Shown: piece by piece, positions 42,775 through 54,871 of the stretch
Layout of the letters: every line of letters starts with the position of its first letter
How positions within the stretch are numbered: position 1 is the stretch's first letter
Source of the DNA: Patella vulgata
Lineage: Eukaryota; Mollusca; Gastropoda; Patellidae
Direction of reading: 5' to 3'
Assembly (NCBI RefSeq): GCF_932274485.2
Contig: NC_065883.2
Coordinates: forward strand, 71,603,339 to 71,667,338
Length of the DNA: 64,000 nt
The notes under the pieces: generated by a model
Seen by the model: the letters and a program-made list of their open reading frames with translations, nothing else
What the model was told of the DNA's origin: nothing
The model's database searches: none
Made by a program: the position numbers and the translations under genes

Positions 42775-43106
42775 GTCTGTAATATTCTAGGGATGTTGTC
42801 TTGTAGTGGGTACATGTAGTGGCTACCAGCTTTATTCTAGGAATGATGTCTTGTAGATGATCCTTGTATTGGCTAACAATTTAATTCTAGGGATGTTGTT
42901 TTGTAGTGGATCCATTAGTAGATAACAGTTTCATTCAAGGGATGTTGTCTTGTAGTGGATCCATGTAGTGAAGAACAGCTTTATTCTAGGGATGTTGTCT
43001 TGTAGTGGGTCAATGTAATCAGTAACAACTTCATTCTACGGATGTTGTCTTGTAGTGGATCCCTGTAGTGAGTAACAGCTTCATTCTAGGGATGTTGTCT
43101 TGTAGT
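42775..43106 (+). repeat. 50-bp minisatellite, about 7 copies
   Basis: Unit TTCTAGGGATGTTGTCTTGT + AGTGGATCCATGTAGTGA + ATAACAGCT. Ends where a SINE-B starts. Confidence 0.9.
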
Positions 43107-43110
43107 GGTG

Positions 43111-43492
43111 GGGGTCATGGTGGCTAAGTGGGTAGGACACTGGCTCGCTAGCCTGGAGGTCGGGTGTTCGATCCCTGCATTGGCCGAGAAAGTTCATCCA
43201 GATTTTCCGGCATGGTTCCCCCTTGTCAGTGATGAAGAACAGAGGGCCTGACAAGGACGGCCGTCTAGTTATTCGGATGGGACAAAAAACTGAGGTCCTG
43301 TGTACACATTGGCGTGCACGTAAAAGATCCTTTGGCAGTTGGAGTTTGATATAAGAGTAGGCCTTAGTGCCGCTGTTCGGGCAAAATTTCCCTCATAGCA
43401 CACTGTATGGCATATGCCCGTCTTCATTAGCCCAGTTCGGAGCAAAACAGTAGGACGTTAAACCTCATTTCATGAAATTTCATTTTGTTTCA
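43111..43492 (+). mobile_element. SINE-B, full length, close to consensus
   Basis: GGGTCATGGTGGCTAAGTGG, GGTGTTCGATCCCTGCATTG, GTACACATTGGCGTGCACGT, GGACGTTAAACCTCATTTCA. A good reference copy. Confidence 0.94.
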
Positions 43493-43496
43493 TTGA

Positions 43497-43801
43497 TAAG
43501 ATGTACAGAGTTTCGAATCCCCGGTTGTACATGACAAGGAGTAGGGTCGCTTGTCCAACCTCATGGGTTTTCTCCGGGTCCTCCGGTTTCCTCCCACTGC
43601 TAAAGACCCCTACTCACAAGTGAATTATTGAAATAAAATTAAACCATATGTTAGTCCCGAAATGACCTAGTTTGTGTCCAGTGGACGTTAAACCCCATCT
43701 CCCTCTCTGAATTATGTAAATAAAATTAAACCATATGTTAGTCCCGAAATGACCTAGTTTGTGTCGAGTGGACGTTAAACCCTATCTCTCTCTCTCTCTC
43801 T
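43497..43801 (+). mobile_element. SINE-A with duplicated 3' module
   Basis: B-box part (GTTTCGAATCCCCGG) onward; the segment GAATTAT..AAATAAAATTAAACC to GGACGTTAAACCC is repeated about 87 bp apart (43621, 43708). Confidence 0.9.
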
Positions 43802-43857
43802 GGTTATTTCAGGATTGATATATGACAAGGAAGGTCTCCATGTACACAGTAAATATG

Positions 43858-44340
43858 ATTTTAAAAAAGATAATGAGTAATAAGGACATGTATACATGTC
43901 GATATTAAATATAATAAAAAAAAAAGATGAGTAATTAGGATATGTATACATGTAGTTATTAAATATTATAAAAAAAAATAGATAATGAGTAATAAGGAAT
44001 GTTTTCGAGTAATTGACAATTTAGCGTGACTTATGCAAGTTTGCCTCCAATGCCAAGAAGTCCATTTGGAGCATATTTTGGAAAGAACATGACTTTTACA
44101 AGCGACCAAGATAACTGAAACTTTGGGGAATGATCGTAAACAGACTGAAGTTTAAGTCCAACAAATATCTGGAAATTTGCTGGACCATTATAGGATTTAT
44201 TAAAAAATTTATGGTTTTTTTGGGGGGGGGGCACCCTGTATGATAAAAAGATAGATAATGTGTAAATAGGACATGTAGGTATTATATATGATAAAAAAGA
44301 TAATGAGTAATTACGATAGGAAATGTATATATGTAAGTAG
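43858..44340 (+). repeat. AT-rich tandem repeat (60-70 bp) with inserted segment
   Basis: AAGATAATGAGTAATAAGGA + CATGTATACATGT recurs at 43868, 43925, 43980, 44250 and 44290. 44005-44262 interrupts it. On the - strand that insert begins CAGGGTGCCCCCCCC + AAAAAAACC, resembling a mariner-type end (weak). Confidence 0.7.
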
Positions 44341-44642
44341 TGGGTGGTAGTTTAAATGACATGTAAACACATCAATGATAGATAAGATATTGATGTAAGT
44401 AAGATAGATAAAAGATGTTGATATACCTACTACCAATGATAGATGAACGATGAGAATTTATTTATTCCCTCAAGTTAATAGATACTAGTGAAAAATTTGT
44501 GCTTGATAATGATAACATTTGTGGAGATATCGTGCTATATGTGTACAAACCGGTGATTGTTTTCTATATAAATGTGTTGTGTTTTATATTGTGCTCAATC
44601 ACTACTGAAGGATTATAGATAAGTTATAGTGCTGTAAGTCAA

Positions 44643-44999
44643 ATAATTTGATTAAAACACAGATCCTATTTCATTTCATTTTTTCTAGTTCTAAATTTAC
44701 TTTTACTTGTCTTTACTACAGTAGGATCTGGATGATTTGTTATATAACCCATGTTCTGGATGATGTGAGGAATTAGCCTAATAGCCAATAAAACGGTTTA
44801 TTTCAGCGAGTTTTTTTGACGTGAGGTGCACGGAACTGTGGGTAACCCACTAGAAACAAATGTCTGACGTCATAGGGTCAAAAGCCGCTTGTATGGCCTC
44901 TGACATTACCTTCCACTACAAGCGGTCAGATCTTCATGTAGTAGAGGCCATTAAAAGTATAAAAACATCACGAAATATAGATCTGTATTTCAATCAGAT
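44643..44999 (-). mobile_element. MITE family M1, copy
   Basis: TTTGATTAAAACACAGATCC to ATAGATCTGTATTTCAATCAG; same internal TAGGGTCAAAAGCCGCTTGT. Target duplication not discernible. Confidence 0.85.
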
Positions 45000-46064
45000 G
45001 AGATTGTCTATAGCCCTAACATCCCTTAATATAGAATTATTGAACCATTTTTAGCTAAACTGCACTTAATTGTACTGTTAATAGGGGAGTCAATATTATG
45101 TAATTATTATTGAACCATATTTAGCTACATTGTACTTTAATTGTACTGGTAATTTTTAGAGAAACAGCTACTTATATGTGTAGGGGTGTCGATGGATATA
45201 ATATAATTATCATTGGATCATATTTAGCTACATTGTACTTTAAAAATTATAATCAGGGTCATTTTAACACATGGGCATGCTGGGCAGTTGCCTAAAGGGA
45301 CACTAAGGTAACCTGTGTATGTTGTAACTTGCTGTTCAAACACTGAATTTGTTGAAAGTACCAAATATACTTTAAATTTTATAAACTAGAAATTTATCGG
45401 CCCTGATGATGATCTTCAGAGAAACAGCTCACATGAAGTGGATTCGATATAATAATTTTTTTTAATTACAGGTTGGACATAATAAAGTCCATCAGAATTA
45501 TTGAAGTACATCAGAATTATGAAAAGAGCCTTGGAAATAATATCATTTACACTTTCATATTCTAAACATATTCATATGTGTATTCTCAAAAAGGATTTTG
45601 TAAAATTGAACTGTTTAGTGATAAAAATTGAACTGTTTCAGTGATAAAAATTGAACTGTTTAAGTGATAAATATTTCATAAGAAAATTTAGCAGTGTTTC
45701 ATTAATAGGAATGTGAAGTGTTGAGGCGGTGAAATCAAGTAGAACAAGTGTTGTAATCGGATGCCAAGCGATTCTTTGAATTGAAAGTGAAGAGTGTGTT
45801 TTAATTTGTTAGATAATGTAAAAGTTGTTTTAATTGGAACAAAGTGAATAAAATGGTATTTTAATTCGATATGCAGAAACAAAAGTATTTTTTATGTATG
45901 TTGTAATGGGATATTAATTGAAATCAGACAAAAACAACTTTATGGATAACACTCACTAGAAACATTAATAATGCAACGTTTCAACAAATATCCTCTTGTG
46001 ATAATCAAACACAAGGTAAACAATAATATGTTCTTTTAATGGAATATAAAGGAACATATTATAT
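45000..46064. other. Non-coding; local AT-rich repeats
   Basis: ATTGAACCATATTTAGCTACATTGTAC-type phrases at 45035-45240. Three copies of GTGATAAAAATTGAACTGTT at 45600-45670. No exon. Confidence 0.5.
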
Positions 46065-46440
46065 TAAACGTGGTAGTTTTAATTGGACACAACATGGTTG
46101 TTTTATTGGATACAATGTGTTTGTTTAATTGGATACTCTATGGTTGTTTAATATGATAAAAAGTGGTTGTTTAATTGGATACAACATGGTTGTTTAATTG
46201 GATACAGCGTGGTTGTTTAATTGGATACAGCGTGGTTGTTTAATTGGATACTATATGGTTGTTTAATTAGATACAACATGGTTGTTTTATATGATTAAAA
46301 AAGTGGTTGTTTAATATGATTAAAAAAGTGGTTGTTTAATATGATAAAAAAAAATGATTGTTTAATGTGATAAGAAGGAGTTGTTTAATGCGATACAAAG
46401 TGATTGTTTAATTGGATATAAAGAAAAACAAAGTGATTCT
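46065..46440 (+). repeat. 26-bp minisatellite, about 14 copies
   Basis: Unit TGGTTGTTTAATTGGATACA + ACA, with variants TTTAATATGATAAAAA. Ends 60 bp before the candidate exon at 46500. Confidence 0.9.
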
Positions 46441-46499
46441 TTTAACTGGATATGAAGGAAAATATGTAAAGAAATACAAAGTGAATTTAGTTCTTGGAT

Positions 46500-46544
46500 A
46501 TGGAAAAGCTGCCTCCACCAGGATGGTCACCTGATCTGCTATGG
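46500..46544 (+). CDS. Candidate start exon (possibly ASPP)
   Basis: ATG followed by 15 open codons (MEKLPPPGWSPDLLW) ending in TGG|GTAGGT, phase 0, so compatible with the ASPP acceptor at 63447. The stretch is GC-richer than its AT-rich surroundings. I do not recognise the peptide; the link to ASPP rests only on strand and phase. Confidence 0.3.
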
Positions 46545-47390
46545 GTAGGTATCAGAGCTTTATATTTTTTCTACCATTACATTCATATCTGTAAGAGAAT
46601 TTTAACCTTTTTGTAAAAACATACATTTCACAGATTTAGATAACTTTACCTACTGTTTGTTTTTACGGCAAATTTAATTTTATTTTCATTTGGATCTACT
46701 TGTTGTTGCTTTTAATTGGGGTATTTGTGTTCTCTGCCCTGGAGAACCCAACCCCGACGACAAATAACAAACACAAGATGATTGGTGTGAATATTATTTA
46801 TGAATTGATGACTAAAACAATGATTAGATATAATTAGATTGCATTAAAGATATGTACTTATTACAACTATCACCGTTCGACTTGCAGGGAATGTAGCTCG
46901 TCGACTTGTGTTCTCTAAGTATCAGAAATGAATACAGATTCTTGGAATGGATCTTCAACACTTTATTTCAGGAGCGAATAATTAACAGCAACAATTTAAC
47001 AACTTATAATTTCATATATATCGGACCTCCAACTAGTATGTTCCCTGTTAAGCTGGTCTCTCCAACTAATAATCTCATCTAATTCGTTCGTTCGTTTCTG
47101 GGGTTTTACGTCCACTTCCACCTAAGGTGATATCGTAGACAATTATCTCATCTAACATACATTTGTCTATTTATACAAATCAGTTACTTAGAAAGTGTTG
47201 ACATAAACATATAATTATTGAAGGATTAAGACTTAAGGCATTTAAAACAATAGTTAGATGAGACTTAACAGATCAACCATTTTAGTTGCCAGCCTGTCAT
47301 AATTTGACTGACAGGTTAATTACTGCCTGCCTCTAATGACTAACCAAGCATTAATGAAAATTAAAATATAGATTTTAAATTTAACCCTTT
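46545..47390. other. Spacer or intron sequence
   Basis: Nothing recognised apart from GGGGTTTTACGTCCACTTCC near 47100, which resembles the SINE 3' block. Confidence 0.35.
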
Positions 47391-48410
47391 CAATGCTAGA
47401 CGTAAATCCACTGCCTGTGCTAGACCCTTTTTTGAGGAAAAAAGGGAGGTTGGAACTGAATGCCAAGCAGTACTTATGGAAGCTTTTATGAAAAATCTTT
47501 TTGTCTGTTGGGATGGGCATGAGGTTGGGCTAAGAGGAAAAAATAGAATTTTGGAAATTTGCATAATAATGTAGTCACGTGACGTCATGGCGGCCATTTT
47601 GGATTTCTCATTTCACACTAAAGCTAACACGAAAACGAATTTTTCTCCATGAAATACTTAAAAGATATTGTTTTTTTTACTGGATTTTGATAAAGATATA
47701 TAAAATGAACAAAAATATCAATAGCAGCCATGAGCAATGCCGCCGCGAACACGCGCATCACGTCTCCCGCTGCCATGACCACGTGCGGATTGCAATACCT
47801 TGTTTTTACTTTCACTTTCACTTTCATCCCCAAGTCCCATATCATTATCAATATAGTCAGTCAATAGATCTACACGTTCGGGAATCAGGAATTACCTACG
47901 TATTTTACGATCCAGCAGGCCAGCATTATTATCAACATGAGAATTATTGTCAGAATCTACTGCAGACACAGGGCTATCGTGTTCACATTGGGCTTGTTCA
48001 TCATGCACGGGAGACATAGCTAGCCATGGGCGGAACGTCGCGCAACAAATTACACACTTCATAATACCAATCACTGTCCTGACTACTATCATTATCAAGT
48101 AACTGGAAACGAATTATGTGTATCACCCGCCTCGAAATTGTCCACATGTTGGTCAGCAAGACGTCATTCACGACTTCGTCGAGAGTGCATTGTCTACGTT
48201 GTCACAATGCACTCCGCCATTTTACGGTTTGCTGCTTTGAAACACGTGGAAATATGTTCTAGTGTATAGAAAATACAATAGATGGCACTTGCAGTTACGG
48301 TACTAATTTTAGCGAGGGCTTTACTGAGTACACGGTAATACCGGGTACGGGCATTTTACCGACATTTTATAATACCCGGTACTACTGGGTATACGCAGTG
48401 AAAGGGTTAA
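47391..48410 (-). mobile_element. piggyBac-like non-autonomous element
   Basis: TTAACCCTTTCAATGC at left and GCAGTGAAAGGGTTAA at right: TTAA target site plus CCCTTT ends, diagnostic of piggyBac-type elements. About 1020 bp. The - strand holds short open pieces, one acidic (HDSPVSAVDSDNNSHVDNN), recalling the acidic N-terminus of piggyBac transposases; the catalytic DDD region is absent. Sub-terminal GTAATACCGGGTAC/TACCCGGTACTAC repeats at 48335-48395. Confidence 0.82.
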
Positions 48411-49845
48411 AACAGAATTGAAAATAATAAAATAACATATGACCTAGACATCGGTCATAGAACTATCACACAGTTACCCAAAGAACATCAAGTTTCTTGG
48501 ATCAAATAATCTCGCTTGAAGGGGGATGGAGTTCTCTTTAAAATCTAGACTGGCCAGAAAAAAGAAACGGTTAATACATTTATTAACTCAATAGTAATAG
48601 CATAAAACGTTCTTATTGACTACAGACTAAGACCAGAAGTTCTACCACCCAAAAGAATTTTACACTTATGTTTTTTCTTGTGTCTGGACCATAAAAACAT
48701 ATTTTGTTGATTAGAACCATTCCGCTTGTCATCTGGTAAAATAGAAAACAGGAATCGAATCAGTTGTAGATCACGCCCTGGGTACCAAAATGATATTTTA
48801 TTACAGTCAATGTTTATTTATTCACCTTGGTTTACTCTGGTAGTCGGCCATTACTGACAGTAATACCCAATATTTAATAAAATCAAAATGTCAGATACTT
48901 CTGTCTACGACTTTTTATAATGTTTTCATTTTACAAAGAATGGCTGCGCATTCACTTTCAGTGTAAATGACCTTATTTGACCTCTGACTCCTAATATCTC
49001 GAGAAAAAAAAACAACATGAACTGATTACCACTCGGTATTCTACGCAAAATTTTACCTTAGAAAAGTTGAACACAATACTTAATATATTATAAATAAAAT
49101 GAACCACATTGCTTATGACTCTTCACAGTTTCTTGTTAAAAGTAAGACAATATTTTTGACGGTTACAAATATATGAACATAAATATATAATCTCACAGAA
49201 ATTAAATAAACCACAATAATTTGGAGCAAATTCATAATAAATATCGGCTTATTAACTTATTATAATGTTATAATAATAAACCACATTATTGCAAACCATT
49301 CAATAAATATCAACGTATTAAATTCCACCAATTGTAGTAATCTAATGTTATAGGATATCATTTAATCACACATAAATAAAACAAACCACATAACTGCAAG
49401 CCATTTCATAAATATATCAACTTATTAAATTCCTTCCATTGTAGTATATAATGTTTAGTTGTTGGATATCATTTAAAGGACTCCCGTGAGAAAATAAAAG
49501 TAACATATATAGAAAATTATTACCAGTGATTATAATATAATAGAAAGGTGGTATATAGAATATAATTATCAGTGATTATATTATTGTATACACAGGTACA
49601 TGTATATTAAAGTAGATCTCATTATGTCTTACTAATAATCTGAAGGACCTTGTATTAACTTGAAGATCTGTGTAGTGATATACAGCAAGATTTCTTGGTT
49701 GTTTATGCTTTATACCCATGCTTGAACAACACCAGTGGTGGGTTTACAGAGGGTTATGGATCAATCTAAGAACAACTAACTGAGTGAGAGAAACAGAGAG
49801 AGCTAGAGAAAGAGAAAGTTACTTGTAGTATGAGTCTTTAAAATG
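48411..49845. other. AT-rich spacer
   Basis: 49080-49450 has loose repeats of AATAAACCACAT..ATTGCAA and TTCATAAATATCAACTTATTA, about 110-120 bp apart. No exon. Confidence 0.45.
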
Positions 49846-50285
49846 AAAATGAAATGAAATGGAGTTTAACGTCCTACTGTTCTGCTCCTAACCTGGGCTA
49901 ATGAAGACGGGCATGCGCCATACAGTGTGCTATGAGGGAAATTTTGCCCGGACAGCGGCACTACGGCCTACTCTTATATCGAATTCCAACTGCCAAGGGA
50001 TCTTTTACGTGCACGCCAATGTGTACACGGGACCTCGGTTTTTCGTCCCATCCAAACGACTAGACAGCTTTCCTTGTCAGCCCCTCCGTCCTGCATCACT
50101 GACAAGGGAGAACCACGCCGGAAAATCTGGATGAACTTTCTCGGCCAATGCAGGGATCGAACACCCTGACAAGGGAGAACCACGCCGGAAAATCTGGATG
50201 AACTTTCTCGGCCAATGCAGGGATTGAACACCCGACCTCCAGGCTAGCGAGCTAGCGTCTTACCCACTTAGCCACGTGATCCCCC
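49846..50285 (-). mobile_element. SINE-B, full length with 67-bp internal duplication
   Basis: GAAATGAAATGGAGTTTAACG to CTTACCCACTTAGCCACGTGAT. The segment from GACAAGGGAGAACCACGCCG to GGGATCGAACACC is directly repeated (50101 and 50168), nearly identical. Confidence 0.94.
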
Positions 50286-50464
50286 GTATGAGTCTTTAGC
50301 AGAGGGAGGAATTTTGAAGAACTAGAGAAAACCCTTGAAGTTGGGCAGGCAACCCTACTCCTTGTCATATACAAGCTTCGAATTGAAACCACGCCACTTG
50401 ACTGAATAACAGACTTTATGATCTAAAGAACATGCATTCAACCACTAGACCACCCATCCCCACC
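50285..50464 (-). mobile_element. SINE-A, 5' part, abutting SINE-B
   Basis: GTATGAGTCTTTAGCAGAGG to CAACCACTAGACCACCCATC. Confidence 0.82.
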
Positions 50465-50690
50465 TCTTACAAGTGCAAGAACCAATGGCATGTGTTGCTC
50501 ACTATGTCCTTACCTCTCATACCACATTATTTATTATGTACACCCTATGACGTGTATTTAAACTAAATTACTGGTAGTTACTCTGCAATAATGATAACCT
50601 GTCTTGCTCACCTTAATTCATGGACCCCTGAATCGCACCTCTTATTCCAGGTAAATTCTTTAGGACACCTTATGAATTTTAAATTATGGA

Positions 50691-51090
50691 GCCCCAGGGG
50701 CTCAATGAGTAAGATGTTGGCTTGCTAATCTGGATTTCCGATGTCTGTAATGGCCGAGAAAGTTCATCAAGATTTTCGGTGTGGTTCCCCGTTTGTCAGT
50801 GATGCAGGACAGAGGGCCTGGCAAGGGAGAACATATATTCGTTTGGATGGGATGAAAAAAACAAGGTCCTGTGTACACATCTGTGTGCACATGAAAGATC
50901 CTGTGGCAGTTGGAATTCAATATAAGAGTAGGCTGTAGTGCCACTGTACAGGCAAAATTTACCTCATACATTGCTGTATGGTGAATGCCCGTCTTCATTA
51001 GCTCAGTTGGAGCAGAACAGTAGGGCATTTAACCCTATTTCATTTCATTACTTTCCATTTCATTTCATTCCTTTCCATTTCATTTCATTG
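50691..51090 (+). mobile_element. SINE-B with extended tail
   Basis: GGAGCCCCAGGGGCTCAATG to GGGCATTTAACCCTATTTCA, then repeated TTTCCATTTCATTTCATT. Confidence 0.87.
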
Positions 51091-51349
51091 CAGTTTAAAT
51101 TATTTATTCAGCAATAAGGCTAATGAATATTATAATATCGATAACATGTCTTGCTCACCTCTCGTGAACCCAGGTAAACTCTTCTTGGACACACAATGAT
51201 GTCTCTTTAACTAAATTTAGTAGTTATTCAGCAATAAGGTTAATAGTTATATGATATTATCTTTGAAGTAGAGAGGAAATCAAAAGAATAAGTAGGTCTA
51301 TAAGATAGATATGTCTAAAATATTATCCTATTATAGTAATTGACTGTAC

Positions 51350-51700
51350 TTAAAGTAGCTAAGTCTCTAACTCAATATCATCCGATGTCTTGGACATTGA
51401 AAACACGAATTATTTGTCAATTGAAATCAACAATGATCTTGTGATCTTACCGGGAAAAGATAGGCTTCTGATATCCAATATTTAAGACAAAATAAACATT
51501 TTACTATTGGTACTCGAATCGTGTACCATAGTGCGCTTCAGCATCATTTGTAACAAGGGACTCAAAGAACGAGACTCGACGTATTCCATAAGTCATGTCA
51601 AACGGTGACGCCATTGTCTTATCTGGAGAGTATGCGCAATAGACTGGAATAAACATGCTAGAGATTGCATTTCGATTGAGACGTCTATTGGGTTGTCCTG
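51350..51700 (+). repeat. Interspersed repeat R5, copy 3
   Basis: TAGCTAAGTCTCTAACTCAA and AGGCTTCTGATATCCAATAT as at 3940; stops at ATTGGGTTGTCCTG. Confidence 0.65.
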
Positions 51701-51813
51701 TTAAAAAAATGTCTAAGTAATAATCTATATAACATTTGAAGCCAGAAAAAAAACACCCAGGAAAGTTTAGCTCTGGAATAATTCCTCTTGAAATATAATA
51801 AACTGTCAATCCT

Positions 51814-52219
51814 TTAAACATGCATTATGCAAGAGCAAAATCTGCTTATTACAAGTCTTTCTTTAGGCCTGAAATGTTATCTAAATTATCAATTAGACAT
51901 TAATTAACTTATCCAGACCATAATAAACTCTCGATGTCAAGGCTAGCCTTCGATGTTGGCTGGATTATATTCCTATATGCAGCTAATGGCCATTGATAAT
52001 TAAATCAAAAAAAGTGGATAATCGAGACTATGCTGTTTATATTAATGATTTTAGTAATGATGACCGAGACTATGCAACAATTTCACCCGCTTCTTTCTCA
52101 GCTCATAGTGGATCAATTTGACTGAAATTTTCAGCAAATTACCTTTACACTATCTAGTTTTTAACTATTATAGCGAGAACTGCCATCTCTTTATCTTATC
52201 TCCCATAATGTATCTTTAA
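51814..52219 (+). mobile_element. MITE family M4, full copy 4
   Basis: TTAAACATGCATTATGCAAG to CATAATGTATCTTTAA. Very similar, in inverse orientation, to 61754-62158. Confidence 0.88.
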
Positions 52220-52895
52220 TCAACAGTCTTCATGTTTAATACAGATATGGTGGCCACTGTCTAAACCACCCAATATCTAAGCCATCCAATAGTCTAGAGA
52301 GTTGATTATGGGTTTGTCATGTGAATAATGTCAAAATAAGAATTTAATATAACATTTTAAGCCAGAAAAACACCAGGCAAGTTTAGCGCTGACATAATTC
52401 TTCTTTAAATATCAGTATTTTGATGATTTTTTCCAAGGTAATCCAAATGTTTCGACCCTTCTCATCTTACAGATTCCCTCCCATGGAGATGATTCAAGGA
52501 TGTTGACATCATTATCTTGACTCAAGTTTCATTCACCTTCAGGCCGTTAAATTGACCGTTTACTAATTCTGTTCCTGTTATCAACAATAACATCATTATA
52601 TATTTCATACTCTGTCTGACAACATATCTAGGCATACAATATTCATTTGCTACTTCTTGCCAATTTTTTATGCATCAACATGAATTAGCAGGTATGAAAT
52701 CCTTTAATTGGGTGGAATATCTGTTGTATGAACTTTGACACTGCCTAAAATAACAAGCCATGATCTAGATATATAATAGGGATCAGGCTGTCATATACAT
52801 AGTAGTATAATAGATGTTGGCAGGAAAAAATACTTTGCAGCTCTTTTCAAAAGTTTTTAGTTCCAAATATTTAAGTTTTGCATCTAGGCATCCGT
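52220..52895. other. Spacer, nothing recognised
   Basis: No exon or family seen; a phrase TATAACATTTTAAGCCAGAAAAACACCAGG-like (52350) echoes 51728. Confidence 0.35.
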
Positions 52896-52989
52896 TTCCT
52901 CAAACTACTAAAGACCTCAGCAAATTATTAAAATAAACTTTATTATATGTTAGTCCCAAAATGACATAGTTTGTGTTGTGTTGATGTTA

Positions 52990-53028
<39 letters not shown>

Positions 53029-53032
53029 TCAG
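52896..53032 (+). mobile_element. SINE-A, 3' half
   Basis: CTCAAACTACTAAAGACCTC to (C)n(CT)n. Confidence 0.78.
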
Positions 53033-53397
53033 ACATCAAAATATGCAAAGCTGATGATTTTAAGGGGAGACTATTAGCCAAAACAGCTTAACTATTCTGA
53101 CTTTTTTCCGTCATATGTTATAATTAATTATGCTATATATAATATGGTACAGGCAGCCTCTCATTTTCCCCACAAAGTGATGAAAAGTGCATGTGAAAAA
53201 AAGAAATAAGTTGGCTATTTTAAGCCAACCCAGTCAGTAGTGTTATATTAAGCTACAGTCATTGTTTTCTATATTGGGTTGGTGAGCCGTCTTTAAATCG
53301 CAAAAGTCGCTCTTCCAGTTTAAACAAGGAGATTTATATCATATTAAGGAGATTGATTCATTTCATTCATTAGCCACACATACGTAGAGCATAAGAT

Positions 53398-53657
53398 ATA
53401 GAGTCTGGACGAATGGTTAGCGCGTGCACGTTGTATCATAAGATCTGTCATTGAGTCAACTGGCTTGGTTTCAATTCCCCGTTTGTACATGACAAGGAGT
53501 AGGGTCGCTTGTCCAACCTCATGCATTTTCTGCGGGTCCTCCGGTTTCCTCACTCTACTAAAGAACCCTACGTGCAAGTGAATTAATGAAATAAAATGTT
53601 AGTCCTGAAATGACCTAGATTGTGTCAAGTGTACCCCCCCCCCGCTCTCTCTCTCTT

Positions 53658-53688
<31 letters not shown>

Positions 53689-53698
53689 GTCCCCTCTC
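53398..53698 (+). mobile_element. SINE-A
   Basis: TGGACGAATGGTTAGCGCGT head to (CT)n; its CT tail runs straight into a reversed SINE-B head at 53703-53776. Confidence 0.88.
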
Positions 53699-53702
53699 TC
53701 CC

Positions 53703-53776
53703 TTGGCCAATGCAGGGATCAAACACCTGATTTCCAGGCTAGTGAGCCAGCGTCTTACCCACCATGATCCCACCAT
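53703..53776 (-). mobile_element. SINE-B head fragment
   Basis: TTGGCCAATGCAGGGATCAA to ACCCACCATGATCCC: only the tRNA-like part, reversed. Confidence 0.8.
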
Positions 53777-54123
53777 TGTAATAATAAAAGATATTGTAAT
53801 ATACCTACGTATTGTATGCCTACATATTATAATATACCTACTTATTGTAATAATACACTACCTGAGGGCAGATATTGTAGTATATAGCATATTGTAATAT
53901 ACCTGTGAGAGTAGATCTATACAGGTGTGATATAAGGATAAACGATCTGATTGAATTTAGTCCTGCTGGCAGTTCACACACCTTTATACATACATAGATA
54001 TAAATATTTAATTACCTATTCACTAGAACCTATAAGCTATTACCTGTAAGCTATTACCTGTAAACTATTACCTACCGATATACTTTCCTACCTATATACC
54101 TGCTGTAAAATGTATATGATAAA

Positions 54124-54640
54124 TAATTTGAATGGAAATAATCATTTTATTTTGGTCAGAACCATTAAGCAATAATATTTTTATTTCCTACCTTTACTCA
54201 CTATAAAATGAGTGTGAAAGTACCTTGTCTGTGATATCACCCTAGGTGCAAGGGGATGTTAAGCCCCACTGACTGACCTATTGACCTCACATTTATGATA
54301 ATTAATTTAGATGAGCCTAATGATTTTATTTCGGTCCGAACCTTCAAGCTATCTAATACCATTTTTTATGGACAGTTATTTCATTTTTTTCTAATTCTAT
54401 CTGTGTTAAAATTAAGACTGGACTGTTATATTTTATATGTTTTTTACTGAACTCACGCGGAATAACTTGGATGAGTCTTATGTGTTTATTTCAGCCAGAA
54501 CCACCTTCAAGATATAATACCATTTTTTATGGACAATTATTAATTTTTTTCTAATTCTATTTATGTTAAAATTAAGACGGAGCTGTTTATTTTATATATT
54601 TTTTACCGAACTCACTCGAATCAATTTTTAAACGTGCTTA
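54124..54640 (+). repeat. 165-bp tandem repeat, 2-3 copies
   Basis: AATACCATTTTTTATGGACA, TTTTTTTCTAATTCTAT and GTTAAAATTAAGAC occur at about 54355 and 54520; a diverged first copy starts near 54124. Confidence 0.82.
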
Positions 54641-54871
54641 TATCTACAGATATGTATATGATACATCCTTCTATGAATTGAATTTTTTGTATCTCTTTGT
54701 TGTCGAGTTGATATTTGCATTGACGTGGATTGATTCACTTGAAGTGTGTTGAAGTATTAGCAATATTTAATTTTAAAGTTTGAACAGACACTGTGTGTGA
54801 TAGCTGAATTACAATGTATGCTTTGTAGATGAATATCTGGCATTAATGATGTATGTGAACTTTATTGGTTT

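Noticed and set aside
47579-48019. 146-codon + strand ORF
   Set aside because: Antisense to the piggyBac-like element; His/Tyr-rich chance translation.
53622-53897. ORF with LSLSLSLFLSL
   Set aside because: Translation of a SINE-A CT tail.
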